In this document: one piece after another, positions 8,307 through 15,502 of the stretch | Numbering within the stretch: the first letter of the stretch is position 1 | Layout of the letters: each line of letters starts with the position of its first letter | NCBI GenBank assembly: GCA_044375415.1 | Contig: JBILMS010000062.1 | Span: forward strand, 1 to 17,013 | Length of the DNA stretch: 17,013 nt | Reading direction: 5' to 3' | From: JAWXBG01 sp044375415 | GTDB lineage: Bacteria > Bacteroidota > Bacteroidia > Flavobacteriales_D > Sanyastnellaceae | The notes under the pieces: model-generated | The model's database searches: none | What the model saw: the letters and a program-made list of their open reading frames with translations, nothing else | What the model was told of the DNA's origin: nothing | Made by a program: the position numbers and the translations under genes

Positions 8307-8331
8307 AAAAAACGCAAACTTTTCAGTTTGC
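8307..8331 (-). terminator. Intrinsic terminator of the FGE-like gene, containing its stop codon
   Basis: Read on the minus strand: GCAAACT (8331 to 8325), loop GAAA, AGTTTGC (8320 to 8314), one G, then six T (8312 to 8307). This is a 7-bp stem with a tetraloop and T-run, a standard rho-independent terminator. The TGA stop of the gene (8325 to 8323) spans the end of the first arm and the loop. Confidence 0.75.
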
Positions 8332-9864
8332 AGAATCGGTCCCCTCTCCCTCTGGAGAGGGCGGAGGGTGAGGCCCTCGGAGAAGATTGGTCTCCAAAAA
8401 ATCAAAAATCGGGGAATACGCCCCCACCCAATACTCAATCTCTAACTCAAAATGTTCCTCTGCGGTGAGATATCTCTTCCTTTTTTCTTTTTCAACGAAA
8501 GCCATTAAAACCTCTTGTGGTGCATGAATTACAATCCGGAATCCGGTTTCTTTGTCAGAATGTGTCGCTTCGACCAGCACCCTCGCCTGAGGAAGACAAT
8601 GATAGATCGGGCTTAATCTCGAACCGCCGCGGATGATATGGTATTCGTCAAACTTATCCATAAGTTGAGCGTCATGCATTAAGACACCGGCCATTTCCCG
8701 CAGATATTCTTCTAGTCTTTTAGTATCTATATTGGATAGATCATCTGCGTTTTCAATTAGTATTTTCACCTTTATGCTCTCCAAGTTATCACCTTGTTCT
8801 ATTGGTATACTCAGGTTGGTAAATCGCCTTCTTCCATACCAATTATGCCCATACAGCTCACGTTCGCATTGACAATTATTCGGTGTACTTTTCACAAATT
8901 CAGCGACATTACCACCCATGTCATATAAAGCCGCTTCTCCCGGTGCTTTCGAACGAATTGGATTGATCCAAGTATCATCATGACTTGAACAATAATCTCT
9001 AAACCATTCTCCATTGTCATATGTGTAACGGGAATAAAGAGCCGTTTTCTCCAGCGAACATGGAACATCATTGGAAAAAATACCTCCATAAGGTTGACTG
9101 TTTAATAAAGCTGCACTCTCCCATTCGAATTCATCAGGCAGATCCACCCCTAGCTTCAAGGATGGAAACCGCAGATTCAATTGTTTGGATTTCCAGTGAG
9201 CATAGGCTATTGACATCTCATAAGTCACGCCGACAACAGGATAATCGTCATATGCTGAATGAGAACAATAGGTGTCAGAAAGAGTCCAAAAATATTCTGA
9301 TCCCGGACCTCGTGCCCACACGGTGGAGTCAGGATAAATAGAAGTAGTCCTGATTATTCCATCTTCAACTGTGTATGTAAATAATAATGTCTCATTTCGG
9401 AAATTATCTCTAGAAAAGAAACCCGAACCCCCTTCATCGTCATAAAAGGATTTTTCCAATACCGAGTATATTCCTTCACTCTCCCAATCAATCTCTTTCT
9501 CAAAATTTAATCTTCCCGATTTTCCATCCATATAAAACTCCGGAAACTTCAATGCCAAGGCAGCCCGCATTACCGAGTCCTTCACGTAACTCACAAACTC
9601 CCGATACTCGTTGTTGGTCACCTCATGATCACTCATTAAAAAACCATCAACACATTCGAGACGACGATCATAAATCAATTGAAGATTACTATCTGCCGGA
9701 ATGGGATGAATCTCGGGTAAATTACCCAACATAAACTGCGAGGACGGCACGTATATAAAATCCTTATGCTCTTTTTGAAATTGCTTAATCTCCTTGTTCT
9801 GAGAATAAGAACCTGAAGAGAATATAAAGAAAAACAGAAAGGGAAACAACCATCGAGCAACCAT
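8323..9864 (-). CDS. Secreted FGE/SUMF1-fold protein, GldK/GldJ-like paralogue
   Basis: A 513-residue protein with a signal peptide (1-21, ending SSGSYSQ; no lipobox cysteine) and one FGE-sulfatase-type domain at about 37-447. Landmarks are YVPSSQFMLGN (38-48), MSDHEVTNNEYREFV (77-91), YPVVGVTYEMSIAYAHW (208-224), LPDEFEWESAA (242-252), YDMGGNVAEF (314-323), IIRGGS (410-415) and GFRIV (441-445). The MSDHEVTNNEYREFV stretch followed by VKDS is very like GldK and GldJ of the gliding/T9SS apparatus. The C-terminal part of the domain has a single cysteine (C423), so the paired catalytic cysteines of true formylglycine-generating enzymes appear absent and a structural role is likelier. It differs from GldK/GldJ in lacking a lipid anchor and in standing alone. 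Residues 496-513 (GPHPPPSPEGEG and on) are translated repeat DNA. The start is ATG at 9864. Confidence 0.85.
   Translation of the reverse strand: MVARWLFPFLFFFIFSSGSYSQNKEIKQFQKEHKDFIYVPSSQFMLGNLPEIHPIPADSNLQLIYDRRLECVDGFLMSDHEVTNNEYREFVSYVKDSVMRAALALKFPEFYMDGKSGRLNFEKEIDWESEGIYSVLEKSFYDDEGGSGFFSRDNFRNETLLFTYTVEDGIIRTTSIYPDSTVWARGPGSEYFWTLSDTYCSHSAYDDYPVVGVTYEMSIAYAHWKSKQLNLRFPSLKLGVDLPDEFEWESAALLNSQPYGGIFSNDVPCSLEKTALYSRYTYDNGEWFRDYCSSHDDTWINPIRSKAPGEAALYDMGGNVAEFVKSTPNNCQCERELYGHNWYGRRRFTNLSIPIEQGDNLESIKVKILIENADDLSNIDTKRLEEYLREMAGVLMHDAQLMDKFDEYHIIRGGSRLSPIYHCLPQARVLVEATHSDKETGFRIVIHAPQEVLMAFVEKEKRKRYLTAEEHFELEIEYWVGAYSPIFDFLETNLLRGPHPPPSPEGEGTDSAN
8340..8374. repeat. Palindromic intergenic-type repeat inside the 3' end of the FGE-like gene
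   Basis: CCCTCTCC (8342-8349) and GGAGAGGG (8354-8361) form an 8-bp perfect stem with a 4-base loop, followed by a GGGTGAGGC motif (8366-8374). That last 9-mer is repeated in reverse complement at 8162-8170 (GCCTCACCC). Repeats of this kind (CTCCCTCTGGAGAGGG with GGGTGAGG) recur in many bacterial genomes, by general knowledge. Here it lies in frame in a gene. Confidence 0.75.
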
Positions 9865-9875
9865 ACAAAAAATTT

Positions 9876-9896
9876 AAAATGGAAAATGGAAAATTA
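9876..9896. repeat. Heptamer array AAAATGG next to the FGE-like start codon
   Basis: Two perfect AAAATGG units and a degenerate third (AAAATTA), ending 11 bases from the ATG at 9864. On the transcribed strand this is an AT-rich leader of CCATTTT units. Slippage would change leader length by 7 bases without affecting the reading frame. Confidence 0.7.
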
Positions 9897-9951
9897 GTTA
9901 TTTCTGAGAAACCTAGATCTTCTAATAAACGAAATCAGATAAACAATTATA

Positions 9952-9981
9952 TAAGATTAAAACCTTTCGATTTTAATCTTA
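9952..9981. repeat. AT-rich perfect hairpin
   Basis: TAAGATTAAAA (9952-9962) pairs with TTTTAATCTTA (9971-9981), an 11-bp stem with an 8-base loop. It has very low GC content and no flanking T-run, so it is not a normal terminator. Confidence 0.65.
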
Positions 9982-10012
9982 AACTTTTGCTCAGACCCGC
10001 TCAACATTCTCA

Positions 10013-10033
10013 CCCGGGGCTTAAGCCACCGGG
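10013..10033. repeat. GC-rich palindrome with GGCTTAAGCC core
   Basis: CCCGG, then the perfect 10-base palindrome GGCTTAAGCC (10018-10027), one A, then CCGGG. Similar CCCGGGGCTTAAGCC-type palindromes occur as dispersed intergenic repeats in Bacteroidota, by general knowledge. Confidence 0.65.
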
Positions 10034-10075
10034 CTCGACAAACAAAAAACTTTACAATTCGTCTCCTTCTTTAAT

Positions 10076-10089
10076 TGGGCTGAAGCCCA
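10076..10089. repeat. TGGGCT-GA-AGCCCA hairpin
   Basis: A 6-bp perfect stem with a 2-base centre, lying 43 bases after the GGCTTAAGCC palindrome. Its GGGCT/AGCCC core resembles that neighbour, suggesting both belong to one family of small palindromic repeats. Confidence 0.55.
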
Positions 10090-10139
10090 TAACCATCCGC
10101 AATTTCAAGGACACGGCGTTAACCGGGACGATCCATCAT

Positions 10140-10196
10140 CCATCCTTCGACTCTTCGCCCCTCGTTCCTCGGGTCTCATCGCTCAGGAGGACGCAT
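10140..10196 (+). repeat. Degenerate TTCGACT...CGCTCAGGA intergenic repeat, containing the right inverted 15-mer
   Basis: It starts CATCCTTCGACT and ends CGCTCAGGAGGACGCAT, the two halves of a widespread palindromic bacterial repeat, here separated by about 28 unrelated bases. The last 15 bases (10182-10196) are the reverse complement of 8100-8114. Confidence 0.65.
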
Positions 10197-10235
10197 CATC
10201 CTCGAAAAACAAACTTCAATCTCTACGAAATCTCC

Positions 10236-10298
10236 ATTCATAATTCATAATTCATAATTCATAATTCATAACCCATAACTCATAATTCAAAACCCATA
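10236..10298 (+). repeat. Heptamer tandem array ATTCATA, five perfect and four degenerate units
   Basis: Units at 10236, 10243, 10250, 10257 and 10264 are perfect ATTCATA. The next four (ACCCATA, ACTCATA, ATTCAAA, ACCCATA) keep the 7-base period with substitutions. It ends 4 bases from the stop codon of the DUF2059 gene. It is the reverse complement of the array at 8071-8101. Confidence 0.95.
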
Positions 10299-10302
10299 AT
10301 CC

Positions 10303-10752
10303 TTAATACCCCTTCTCCCTCAACTTATCCTCCACCTTCTCTCCTATCTTCATACCCCACTGCTGACCTATCTGCATCGATTCTTGAGTTATAGCCGGAG
10401 TAGCCGTTGCCATCTTTTTTCCTGCGGGAGTTTTGTAGAACACTATGATTTGATTGAGATCTTCTAGGGTCAAATGTTTATAATAAACAGGCGCCAACAT
10501 CTCTACTAAGTCATTAAGCGACGTTTTGCCGAATTCATCGCCAATGGTTTTCCAAACCTCTGCAGGCACATCTTCTCTCGACGACTCGAACATTTCCATC
10601 ATTTGATCGATGGCTGTTACGAAGGTCTCTTCAGTACCATTCAACTCGAACATCTGCTTAAGTGCTTTTGTGTATTCGGAAGGAACCTCTTGGGCCAAAA
10701 GGCTCATGTTTGATGTTATTGCCAAACATAAAATAACCACTAATTTTTTCAT
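10303..10752 (-). CDS. DUF2059 domain secreted protein
   Basis: A 149-residue protein with a signal peptide (1-20, MKKLVVILCL to SLLAQ) and a single helical DUF2059-type domain over about residues 65-140. The family pattern is visible in MLAPVYYKHLTLEDLNQIIVFYKTP (about 85-109), followed by GKKMATATPAITQESMQIGQQW. The domain is common in small exported proteins of Gram-negative bacteria and its biochemical role is not established. The mature protein should be periplasmic because no lipobox or T9SS tail is present. The ATG at 10752 has an A-rich stretch upstream. It lies 76 bases after the stop of the large adhesin on the same strand, so it could be co-transcribed, though an inverted repeat lies in that gap. 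Confidence 0.88.
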   Translation of the reverse strand: MKKLVVILCLAITSNMSLLAQEVPSEYTKALKQMFELNGTEETFVTAIDQMMEMFESSREDVPAEVWKTIGDEFGKTSLNDLVEMLAPVYYKHLTLEDLNQIIVFYKTPAGKKMATATPAITQESMQIGQQWGMKIGEKVEDKLREKGY

Positions 10753-10780
10753 AACGGAATATACTAATTTTTAATTGAAT

Positions 10781-10817
10781 ATACAAGTTTAAACCAAAAA
10801 TCCGAAAGGACTTGTAT
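10781..10817. promoter_or_regulatory. Inverted repeat between adhesin stop and DUF2059 start
   Basis: ATACAAGT (10781-10788) and ACTTGTAT (10810-10817) form a perfect 8-bp stem. Inside it, on the minus strand, AAGTCC-TTTC-GGATTT can form a small alternative stem continuing into a short T-run. TAAACTTG (10791 to 10784), 7 of 8 to the -7 promoter consensus, overlaps one arm. It could be a weak terminator of the adhesin gene, an operator, or chance. Confidence 0.35.
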
Positions 10818-10828
10818 GAGCAGTGAAA

Positions 10829-13800
10829 TCAATTGCTTCCACTTCCATTATCCACTCGCAATAAGTGAATATAACCTGAAAGATTCGGGAATTGTTTTCC
10901 GGGATTCGGTGACTTTACAATGTAATAATAAACCCCTTCAGGAAGTTTGGAATTCCAGTCTGTTTCTCCACGCCAAATCCATGGCTCGCGTGTTAAATGG
11001 CGAATCAAATTTCCCCATCGATTGTAAATTAGAACCTCATCAATGGGAATACGCAACCATCCAAAATCTACCATCTGATTATACTCATCACCATCCGGTG
11101 TGAAGACATTCGGGAAGGTGGTGATACAATCAATCTGATCCACTTTCGTAGAATCTGAAACAGTGCAGTTTGGGAAATTCGTAACACTCACATAGACCTC
11201 TCCATTCAAAGGCACAATACTTTCGTTTTCGGTATCTCCATTACTCCATAGATATTGATCATACCCGGCAGGTAAATGAGCAATCATATATCCGCCATCA
11301 CAATAAATTACACTGTCCGCCAAATCGATGATCGGATATTCTACCACATCCACGTAGATACTATCGAAGTTCACATCGCAAAACACTCCGGGTATGGTAA
11401 GTAAATAATTCCCTTCATCAACTGCATTCACTTCATCGATAACGAGTACCTCTCCGGTTACGATTCCCGTTGGTGTTATCCACTCATACGTTTCAGCCTG
11501 TAATTCACTTTCAAGAATTAATTCTCCTCCCACACATAAAGCAAATTCGGAATTGGATATCAGTTCATTGTTGTAAGGATTCTCGACGACTACAAAAATG
11601 CTATCCAGAGCTGAACAATGACTGTCCGAAGACTCCAAAAAATACCATCCACTTTGTGTCGATACGGCTGATTCTATTATCAATGGCATATCATCTGTAG
11701 AATTGCCGTTTGGTAATATCCAATCATAATCCAACTCTTCATTTATTACTGTGGATAAGGTCAAATCTTCTCCTTGACATAAGGTATTATCTCCTTCGGC
11801 GATGGGTGCAAGAGATGAAGGCCATATTCCCACTTGAACATCATTTGGTAAGCTGATGCATGTTTCATCCTCAGCAAAAACATAGAGTGTAGTGGGTTCT
11901 GTTATGTTATCGATAGAATAAACATTTCCATTTGCCAATACAGTATTTCCAAATTGATCGCTCGACCAAAACACATCTTCGGTACTCGATGCGACCAGAT
12001 TTAGATCTGCCCCCAAACAAACCATTTGATCTATCAATCCGGGACTTTGAATATTATTTACAGTTACTACAAAGGGGGCACTAGTGCCTTCACACCCCAA
12101 GGTATCTTCAACAGAAACTGTGTAAGAACCCGCGCTAGAAATGACTACGCTTTCCGTATTCTGACCACCCGGATTCCATTGATAAGAAGCCATACCCGGA
12201 AGTGTAGAAAGAGACAACTGCTCACCCGGACAAAGGGCATTATTTTCACCCGTAATTACCGGACTCAAGACGGTTTCAGTTACTTCAATACTGACGTCTG
12301 TAGTGATATCACAAAAGGTCACTTCAACTGTATAAGTACCCGGCTCAAAAACGGTTTGTTGTGCATTACTTCCCGATAAGGGTGCTTGCCATTCGATGAC
12401 AGCATCGGGATAGGTTTGGACAAACAATGTTGAAAATCCTGTAACACATAAATCTGAAGTAGGATAACCAAGGAGATAAGGAGTACTGAACTCCTGCGCC
12501 TCGACCAAATTACTCTCAAATGTACAGCCTATAAAGCTGGTTTGTACACAATAATAATAACCCGGTTCAGAAATATAAATACTCGTTTCATTTCCTAAAT
12601 CCTGACCCAATGGTCCTACCCATTGATAGTTGAGGCCTTCTTCACACACAAGCAATAGAGAATCTCCGGGACATATTACCGCATGTGAAGGTTCAGGATA
12701 TATCAGTGGTTGCTCCGGCACCGGAATCTCGATTGTTACATTCGCATTATCATCGCATCCGTTGTCGTACGCGAGATAACTTCCAACTGTGTAACTTCCG
12801 GGTTGATTTACTAAAACAGTACTGTCGTTTAAGTATTCGATAATTGAGGGTCCAAACCAAGTGTAATTCGGGGCATTGGAAGCCTGTAGAATAATGGTAT
12901 CTCCGGGACAAAAATCGGTATCACCGGTCATGATGGGATTCAAATTCGGTGTAGCTAACAGATTAACATAAAACTCCAATTCTATAGCCGGGTAAAAAAC
13001 TGTGTCTTCAATGCAAGGAAGTGGTGTAACTAGAAATGGCGCTGAAACAAACGTGTACCACCCCGAAATCAACGGATTGTAGTTTGTTGCCTCTTGACCT
13101 TCATATTCGATAAGCAATTGACCATCTATATAAATCTCCCAAAACGAATCAGTAAAGTCTCCAAAGGACTCTTGTAATAAAAGGTCATCTAAATCCACAT
13201 TCAGAGAACCATCTCCACAAATATTTACCGTATCACTCAACGTGAGATCGTATCCCGCCAATTCGATGGTCGGTGAAATGGTATCGAGTGGTTCAATAAG
13301 TTCAACGTGTATTGAATTTATACCCACACAACCAAATTCATTTTGCACATTAAAGTAATAATCTCCACTTTCCTCTACAGAAATGGAAGTTTGATTTACC
13401 ACACCTCCCTCGGTTGTCCACCAGAAATCATCATCTCCCATATTTCCACCGGTAAGCAAGACTTCATCCGGTGCACATAAAAAGACCGTTTCTGCATTGG
13501 GTGGTGCCTCGATGTTTACTCCTTCACTATCTGTAATCGTCGGTTCCGGTAAGGGGTGTACTTCTACATAAATGGAATCTGTTTCCGTGTAACATCCATC
13601 CTCCCTTTCCATGGTTACCCAATACCAGCCGGTTTCGGCAGCTGTTATATCTATATTACCTGAACCCGTGTTCCACTCGAGATTGAACTCCGGGCCTATA
13701 AAACAGTCGGTACCCGTATGACTTACAAAAAATAATTCACCTTCGTTGCAAATCTCCACATCTTCCGAACATTCAAAGGCATTAGAAAGACCGATACAGG

Positions 13801-15328
13801 GTTCAATGTATTCGGGGCCACACGAACCATTTTGTTCGAAATACAAATAACTACCAACGGCAGGGTGATAAGGACTGCAATAAAAAACATCTTTATTTCC
13901 TAAAGCCTCAACTGAATTCCAATAACCATATAAATCGCCAAAACAAGAAAGCGTCATTTCATTTGGATAGTCGTAATTTGATTGATCATCTGCACTCCAT
14001 AGGGTATAATTATCTAAAAAGCCGGAGTTCGCAGGTATGTGAAAAAACTTCTCAAAGCTTCCGGCAATTATAGGTTTATCGATAGTGTTTCCTATAGTTA
14101 TGCCGGAGCAAAACTCATCCTTTGGTCCACCAACGTGATGCTGCCAAATACGACTTCCATCTCCATTGTATCGAGTTAAAAACACATCTCGGTAGCCTGC
14201 ACTATAAAATAATCCGCCTAGCGTTTCTTCATTGTATTCTGTAAAAGCACATCTAAATGTTCCCGTTAGGTATATTTCATTTTGAGGTCCAATACATAAT
14301 GATTTTGAAGAAATATTGTTTTCACTCCCATCTTCTCTCGCCCAAACCACCGAACCCGATGAGCTATACTTCGCGAGAAATATTGAAAATGAATTCGAGA
14401 AAGGAAGCACTTCTACATTGGTTCCAAAAAAAATCATTTGTCCAATACTCTCACCCGTGATGAGTGCATTGCCTTGTCCATCACATCTAACAGCATTCGG
14501 AATAACTTGGCCTGCAACTATACTCGAAAACCACTGCTCAACCCCGCTCGAATTAAATTTGATTAGATATCCTGCATTGATTACATCGTTTGTATGTAAA
14601 ATATCAAAAGTGATATCATCGCTGAATTGGCCACATGCATATATATTTCCACTGTTATCTGTGGCCACATCAAGTCCCCTGTCTATGCCGTCCGACGCAC
14701 CATTTTTTGCCCACAGCCAGTTTCCATTCGCATCGAGTTTGGCAATAAAAACATCCATGCTGTTAGCGCTACTTGAAAGATTAAAGGGCCCAAAATCTGC
14801 GGTCCCTCTGAATTGACCGGTTATAACTACATTCCCTTGATTATCCGTGGCTACACCATTTGCGACATCAGTGTATATACCCCCTGCCCTTCTGACCCAC
14901 TGGAGGGTCCCGGCCGTATTGACTTTTGCTATAAAAACATCACCCGAATCAGCAAAAAGGGTTGTGCCGCTAAAATCTGCTTGTTCGGTAAAAAATCCGG
15001 TAATAAAGATGTTTCCATCGTTGTCGACAGCTGTAGCATTCGCCCTGTCATTTTTATTTCCCCCGAACTTGCGGGCCCAATACACATCTCCATCAGCAGC
15101 CGTTTTGAATAGGAAAGCATCAGTTTGGCCATTGCTGCTGATTACTTCGCCACCCAAATTTGATGTTCCTGAAAAATAACCGCAGATAAAGGATTCCCCG
15201 GAATCGTCCATAGAAACATCCAATGCCTCATCGATATTGGACCCTCCGGCCCTGCGCAACCAATTATCCTGTGCCGACATGGAAAGTAGGACAGTACTAA
15301 GGATTATACAGGTAAGCGTTCTGAGCAT
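10829..15328 (-). CDS. Giant surface adhesin: SBBP propeller, Ig/PKD-like modules, CHU_C (T9SS type B)
   Basis: A 1499-residue protein from ATG at 15328; a GTG at 15364 would add 12 residues, but the ATG gives a compact signal peptide (MLRTLTCIILSTVLLSMSAQ). Residues about 21-430 are propeller blades of roughly 50 residues, each with an A-x-D-x-x-G-N core followed by I-x-G-x-F, and a DVFIAK-like strand. Residues 455-545 are a cysteine-rich linker. From about 515 to 1400 come Ig/PKD-like modules of about 80 residues with the recurring pattern C-P-G-D-x-L-x-L, Y-x-W, then G-x-Y-x-V and a second cysteine, suggesting one disulfide per module. The end, with TFPNVFTPDGDE, YNRWGN and LPEGVYYYIV (about 1404-1477), is CHU_C, the T9SS type B signal. 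It resembles the 424-4455 protein but lacks its DUF7948-like region. A ligand cannot be read from sequence; adhesion is inference. Confidence 0.9.
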   Translation of the reverse strand: MLRTLTCIILSTVLLSMSAQDNWLRRAGGSNIDEALDVSMDDSGESFICGYFSGTSNLGGEVISSNGQTDAFLFKTAADGDVYWARKFGGNKNDRANATAVDNDGNIFITGFFTEQADFSGTTLFADSGDVFIAKVNTAGTLQWVRRAGGIYTDVANGVATDNQGNVVITGQFRGTADFGPFNLSSSANSMDVFIAKLDANGNWLWAKNGASDGIDRGLDVATDNSGNIYACGQFSDDITFDILHTNDVINAGYLIKFNSSGVEQWFSSIVAGQVIPNAVRCDGQGNALITGESIGQMIFFGTNVEVLPFSNSFSIFLAKYSSSGSVVWAREDGSENNISSKSLCIGPQNEIYLTGTFRCAFTEYNEETLGGLFYSAGYRDVFLTRYNGDGSRIWQHHVGGPKDEFCSGITIGNTIDKPIIAGSFEKFFHIPANSGFLDNYTLWSADDQSNYDYPNEMTLSCFGDLYGYWNSVEALGNKDVFYCSPYHPAVGSYLYFEQNGSCGPEYIEPCIGLSNAFECSEDVEICNEGELFFVSHTGTDCFIGPEFNLEWNTGSGNIDITAAETGWYWVTMEREDGCYTETDSIYVEVHPLPEPTITDSEGVNIEAPPNAETVFLCAPDEVLLTGGNMGDDDFWWTTEGGVVNQTSISVEESGDYYFNVQNEFGCVGINSIHVELIEPLDTISPTIELAGYDLTLSDTVNICGDGSLNVDLDDLLLQESFGDFTDSFWEIYIDGQLLIEYEGQEATNYNPLISGWYTFVSAPFLVTPLPCIEDTVFYPAIELEFYVNLLATPNLNPIMTGDTDFCPGDTIILQASNAPNYTWFGPSIIEYLNDSTVLVNQPGSYTVGSYLAYDNGCDDNANVTIEIPVPEQPLIYPEPSHAVICPGDSLLLVCEEGLNYQWVGPLGQDLGNETSIYISEPGYYYCVQTSFIGCTFESNLVEAQEFSTPYLLGYPTSDLCVTGFSTLFVQTYPDAVIEWQAPLSGSNAQQTVFEPGTYTVEVTFCDITTDVSIEVTETVLSPVITGENNALCPGEQLSLSTLPGMASYQWNPGGQNTESVVISSAGSYTVSVEDTLGCEGTSAPFVVTVNNIQSPGLIDQMVCLGADLNLVASSTEDVFWSSDQFGNTVLANGNVYSIDNITEPTTLYVFAEDETCISLPNDVQVGIWPSSLAPIAEGDNTLCQGEDLTLSTVINEELDYDWILPNGNSTDDMPLIIESAVSTQSGWYFLESSDSHCSALDSIFVVVENPYNNELISNSEFALCVGGELILESELQAETYEWITPTGIVTGEVLVIDEVNAVDEGNYLLTIPGVFCDVNFDSIYVDVVEYPIIDLADSVIYCDGGYMIAHLPAGYDQYLWSNGDTENESIVPLNGEVYVSVTNFPNCTVSDSTKVDQIDCITTFPNVFTPDGDEYNQMVDFGWLRIPIDEVLIYNRWGNLIRHLTREPWIWRGETDWNSKLPEGVYYYIVKSPNPGKQFPNLSGYIHLLRVDNGSGSN

Positions 15329-15502
15329 CAAGGAATAAATCGAAACTTTGGGCAATTTAACCACTAAGCGCCCAAGTACTTGTTAATTTAGACAATACAA
15401 TTGGTGGATTAGTTGCCCTACTTGGAGCAGGCAGTTGGCAGTCGGCTTTCGATGCATTTCCTTGCGCACCTTTGCGATACTGCATAGGGTAGACCTCTCG
15501 TT
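15329..15502. other. Intergenic spacer with two repeat fragments
   Basis: The spacer between two minus-strand genes has two recognisable pieces: GGCAGTT-GGCAGTC-GGC (15430-15446), a third heptamer tandem type, and CCTTGCGCACCTTTGCGA (15460-15477), a form of the TTTGCGCCTTTGCG repeat common in flavobacterial intergenic DNA. I see no convincing promoter or intrinsic terminator. Confidence 0.55.

Larger units (their letters stand above)
9865..10302. other. 438-base repeat-rich spacer with no credible gene
   Basis: This gap between two minus-strand genes holds only repeats and palindromes: the AAAATGG array, an AT-rich hairpin (9952-9981), a nested CCCGG/GGCTTAAGCC/CCGGG palindrome (10013-10033), a TGGGCT-GA-AGCCCA hairpin (10076-10089), a degenerate copy of a TTCGACT...CGCTCAGGA repeat (10140-10196) and the ATTCATA array. 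A 123-codon open frame across it (9879-10250) is composed of these repeats and is judged non-coding. Confidence 0.8.

Noticed and set aside
8323..9864. FGE-like gene as a true formylglycine-generating enzyme for sulfatases
   Set aside because: The paired catalytic cysteines are not visible, no sulfatase gene is adjacent, and the motifs resemble GldK/GldJ more.
9952..9981. AT-rich hairpin as terminator of the DUF2059 gene
   Set aside because: The stem is almost all A-T, lies more than 300 bases beyond the stop, and has no T-run after it on either strand.
9879..10250. A 123-codon open frame on the plus strand in the repeat-rich spacer
   Set aside because: Its codons come from the AAAATGG array, palindromes and the TTCGACT repeat. 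It shows no domain, signal or composition of a real protein, and its start is inside a repeat.
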